Source: Thermoproteota archaeon (GTDB taxonomy: Archaea > Thermoproteota > Thermoprotei_A > EX4484-217-1 > JAPDJV01). Taken from it: 43,881 nucleotides of DNA. Positions 42,447 through 43,881 of this stretch are shown in pieces. The notes beneath the pieces were generated by a model. The model was given only the letters and a program-made list of their open reading frames with translations. It had not been told where the DNA came from and did no database searches. The stretch is taken from assembly GCA_029258925.1 (NCBI GenBank), contig JAPDJV010000027.1, forward strand, positions 1 through 43,881, given 5' to 3'. Position numbers and translations under genes: made by a program. Numbering within the stretch: the stretch's first letter is position 1; the number at the start of each line of letters is the position of its first letter.

Positions 42447-42746
42447 AGACGCGTGGTAGCCTGCGTCAACCTACCCGGATGGGAGGTGTGGTTCGCCCTC
42501 GACCGCCCCTCACGTGTAGCCGTGAACAGCCCTAACAAGCCCTATGGCGATGAGGAAAGCTGGGTAAGCAAAAGAGGGAAGGTAACCACGTATCCCCCTA
42601 AGAGTTACCAGAACCGGAAGCGGCAACGAGCCAGCAGCGGCCGCAGCCACGAAAACCCCAATAAACCTGAGGGGAAGGTTAAACACGGGCAGGGCGGGGA
42701 AACGGCGGAGTCAACGCGGCTCCGCCCTAGTCGCCGTCCACCCTAG
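42447..42746 (+). pseudogene. TnpB C-terminal tail, right of the IS607 insertion
   Basis: Reads VVACVNLPGWEVWFALDRPS and on to a basic tail to 42746. VVACVN is what follows the DRD/MNR motif in TnpB proteins, so it continues the fragment at 40414-40562 after removing the IS607 element. The downstream tail (PNKPYGDEESWV) is low-complexity and charged, as in some archaeal TnpB ends, or already non-coding guide RNA region. Confidence 0.6.
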
Positions 42747-42820
42747 GGTGGAGGCGGAGGCCTGCTGAAAGCAATTTTCAGATTGAAGGGTGACGCTGCC
42801 GGGATGAGCGTTAACAGCCG

Positions 42821-43881
42821 CTAGGCAGCCTCCACCTCCCTCTTCACCTCCTCCTTCCTCCTCCCCTCAATCCTCCCCTTGTACCTTGCGACGCCCGTCC
42901 TTTCAACCCTAACAGTTTCGAACCCTTCAGCTTTCATCCTAGCCGGCTCATGGTGCTGGAGCACGTCGCCTTTAGCCCAGTACGCCTCCTCGAAGACCCC
43001 TCCCTCCCCTGGTATTATGGGGGTTCTCCACACGACCATCACCCCTTCCCCCGTGTCAACGGTTTCAGCGTTCCGAACGTTTACCTCGTGTCCCCGTGGA
43101 ACCAAGTCAACCACCTCAACATTCTCCAACGGCTCCCTTGAAAGGTTCCTCACCGTAACCTGAACCACGTACCTCCCCCCGCCAACCGGCTCAACAGCCT
43201 TAAGAACCCTGGCTATAAGCCTGCCATCTCTAAGCCTAACCTCCCTCTCGAAAAGTAGAGCCCTAGGCCTCTCCTCCAGAACGTAGCCAACCCTAACCCT
43301 CTCCCCCTCCCCAACCTCCCCAATCCTCCACCTCACAATGGTGTCATCCCCCTCCACAACAGTCCTATCAGCTTCAGGGAACATCCTGGCAATAGAGTAC
43401 TCCAATGGAATAACGTCTTCTAGGAGCAGGGTCCACCTCCCGGATGGAACCCTAACATCGGAGGAGGCCACCAGCCCCTCATCTCCCTGCACCACCGGCA
43501 GAAACACCTGGATAGCGTTGAGAACCCCACCCCCCACCAGGACGATGGTTCTCCCCATCCTCCTCGCCACTCTAACCCTAACCTTAACCATCCCCTCCTC
43601 AGCCAGCCCTCCAAGCCTAACCGTAAGCCTCACCCCTCCCTCCACCTCCTCCTCCTCGCTGCTCCCCCCCTCGACTCCCACCACCTCAAAGTACCCTGGA
43701 ACCATGCACTCCAGAGCCGCGTCGTCCACCGCCACACCCCAAGGGTTAACCGCCTCAACCTCCGCAACGTAGTAGCGTGGCTCCTCAGGGACGAACTCCC
43801 CCCTCATGTAAGCCCTAACCTCCCTCCCCCCGCTTCTAGCCGTCAAGGTGAAAGCCACCTTGTAGTCGACGCTAACCCTCA
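42821..43881 (-). CDS. Beta-rich surface or secreted-type protein (5' end outside window)
   Basis: The frame is open to the right edge: RVSVDYKVAFTLTARSGG precedes the first GTG at 43858, so the start is likely beyond the window. Many alternating hydrophobic strands with VNPWGVAVDDAALECMVPGYFEVV and VTVRNLSREPLENVEVVDLVPRG look like repeated DUF11/CARDB-like Ig modules, usual in archaeal surface proteins. No catalytic motif seen, and no membrane helix in the visible part. The end is very charged (RIEGRRKEEVKREVE). No precise family. Confidence 0.6.
   Translation of the reverse strand, partial: RVSVDYKVAFTLTARSGGREVRAYMRGEFVPEEPRYYVAEVEAVNPWGVAVDDAALECMVPGYFEVVGVEGGSSEEEEVEGGVRLTVRLGGLAEEGMVKVRVRVARRMGRTIVLVGGGVLNAIQVFLPVVQGDEGLVASSDVRVPSGRWTLLLEDVIPLEYSIARMFPEADRTVVEGDDTIVRWRIGEVGEGERVRVGYVLEERPRALLFEREVRLRDGRLIARVLKAVEPVGGGRYVVQVTVRNLSREPLENVEVVDLVPRGHEVNVRNAETVDTGEGVMVVWRTPIIPGEGGVFEEAYWAKGDVLQHHEPARMKAEGFETVRVERTGVARYKGRIEGRRKEEVKREVEAA

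Noticed and set aside
43338-43772. 144-codon plus-strand Ser/Thr/Pro-rich frame
   Set aside because: Antisense of the beta-rich protein at 42821, with shadow-type composition.
1-43881. tRNA genes, rRNA genes, CRISPR arrays
   Set aside because: No cloverleaf with a T-loop, no rRNA core sequence and no regularly spaced repeats were recognised by reading. A tRNA or CRISPR scanning program would be decisive.

Overview
The window looks archaeal. Starts are a mix of ATG, GTG and TTG, often placed to favour a GAGGTG-like ribosome site. Several genes have TTTAAA/TTATA boxes upstream. The gene content is typical of thermophilic archaea: DUF2079 membrane proteins, HEPN/MNT pairs, a VapBC-like PIN pair, an NfeD/ClpP-class membrane protease, and IS607-type and IS6-like transposons. 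I cannot name a genus. No tRNA, rRNA or CRISPR array was recognised.

From 1 to about 30.5 kb the window is a surface-glycan (glycosylation) island. It holds nucleotide-sugar enzymes: a GDP-mannose-4,6-dehydratase-like SDR; an operon of RmlA-, RmlC- and RmlD-like genes with an atypical SDR in it; and further epimerases. It also holds about seven soluble GT2/GT4 glycosyltransferases, three large membrane proteins of GT-C or DUF2079 type, two FkbM methyltransferases, one class I methyltransferase, a B12-type radical SAM enzyme, and a tandem pair of HPr-kinase-like P-loop proteins. The reading is that sugars are activated in the cytosol, assembled by GT2/GT4 enzymes, moved or finished by GT-C membrane proteins, and decorated by methyltransferases.

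The island is heavily rearranged. Two divergent GT4 paralogues share a perfect 120-bp inverted repeat. A block at 7.2-11.2 kb has a partly duplicated and decayed second copy. An IS6-like transposase is in pieces at 16.9-17.5 kb. A truncated epimerase copy at 30.7 kb is paired with an intact one at 33.0 kb, and both carry the same promoter motif. Patches of extreme strand asymmetry (A+C-rich on + at 8.5-10.3 kb, G+T-rich on + at 24.4-26.2 kb) cross gene boundaries and do not simply follow gene direction.

From about 31 to 40 kb is a toxin-antitoxin-rich stretch: a HEPN/MNT pair, a fused MNT-HEPN protein, an HTH/PIN pair whose PIN gene is frameshifted, and a second HEPN/MNT pair whose HEPN gene is frameshifted. 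An NfeD-type protease and a PHP phosphoesterase lie among them.

From 40.4 to 42.7 kb is a nested insertion. An IS607-type element (serine recombinase TnpA plus a TnpB broken by three small lesions) sits inside the zinc-ribbon codons of an older TnpB remnant on the opposite strand. A solo 3' end of a related element lies at 38.5-38.7 kb. The window ends in a beta-rich repeat protein that runs off the right edge.
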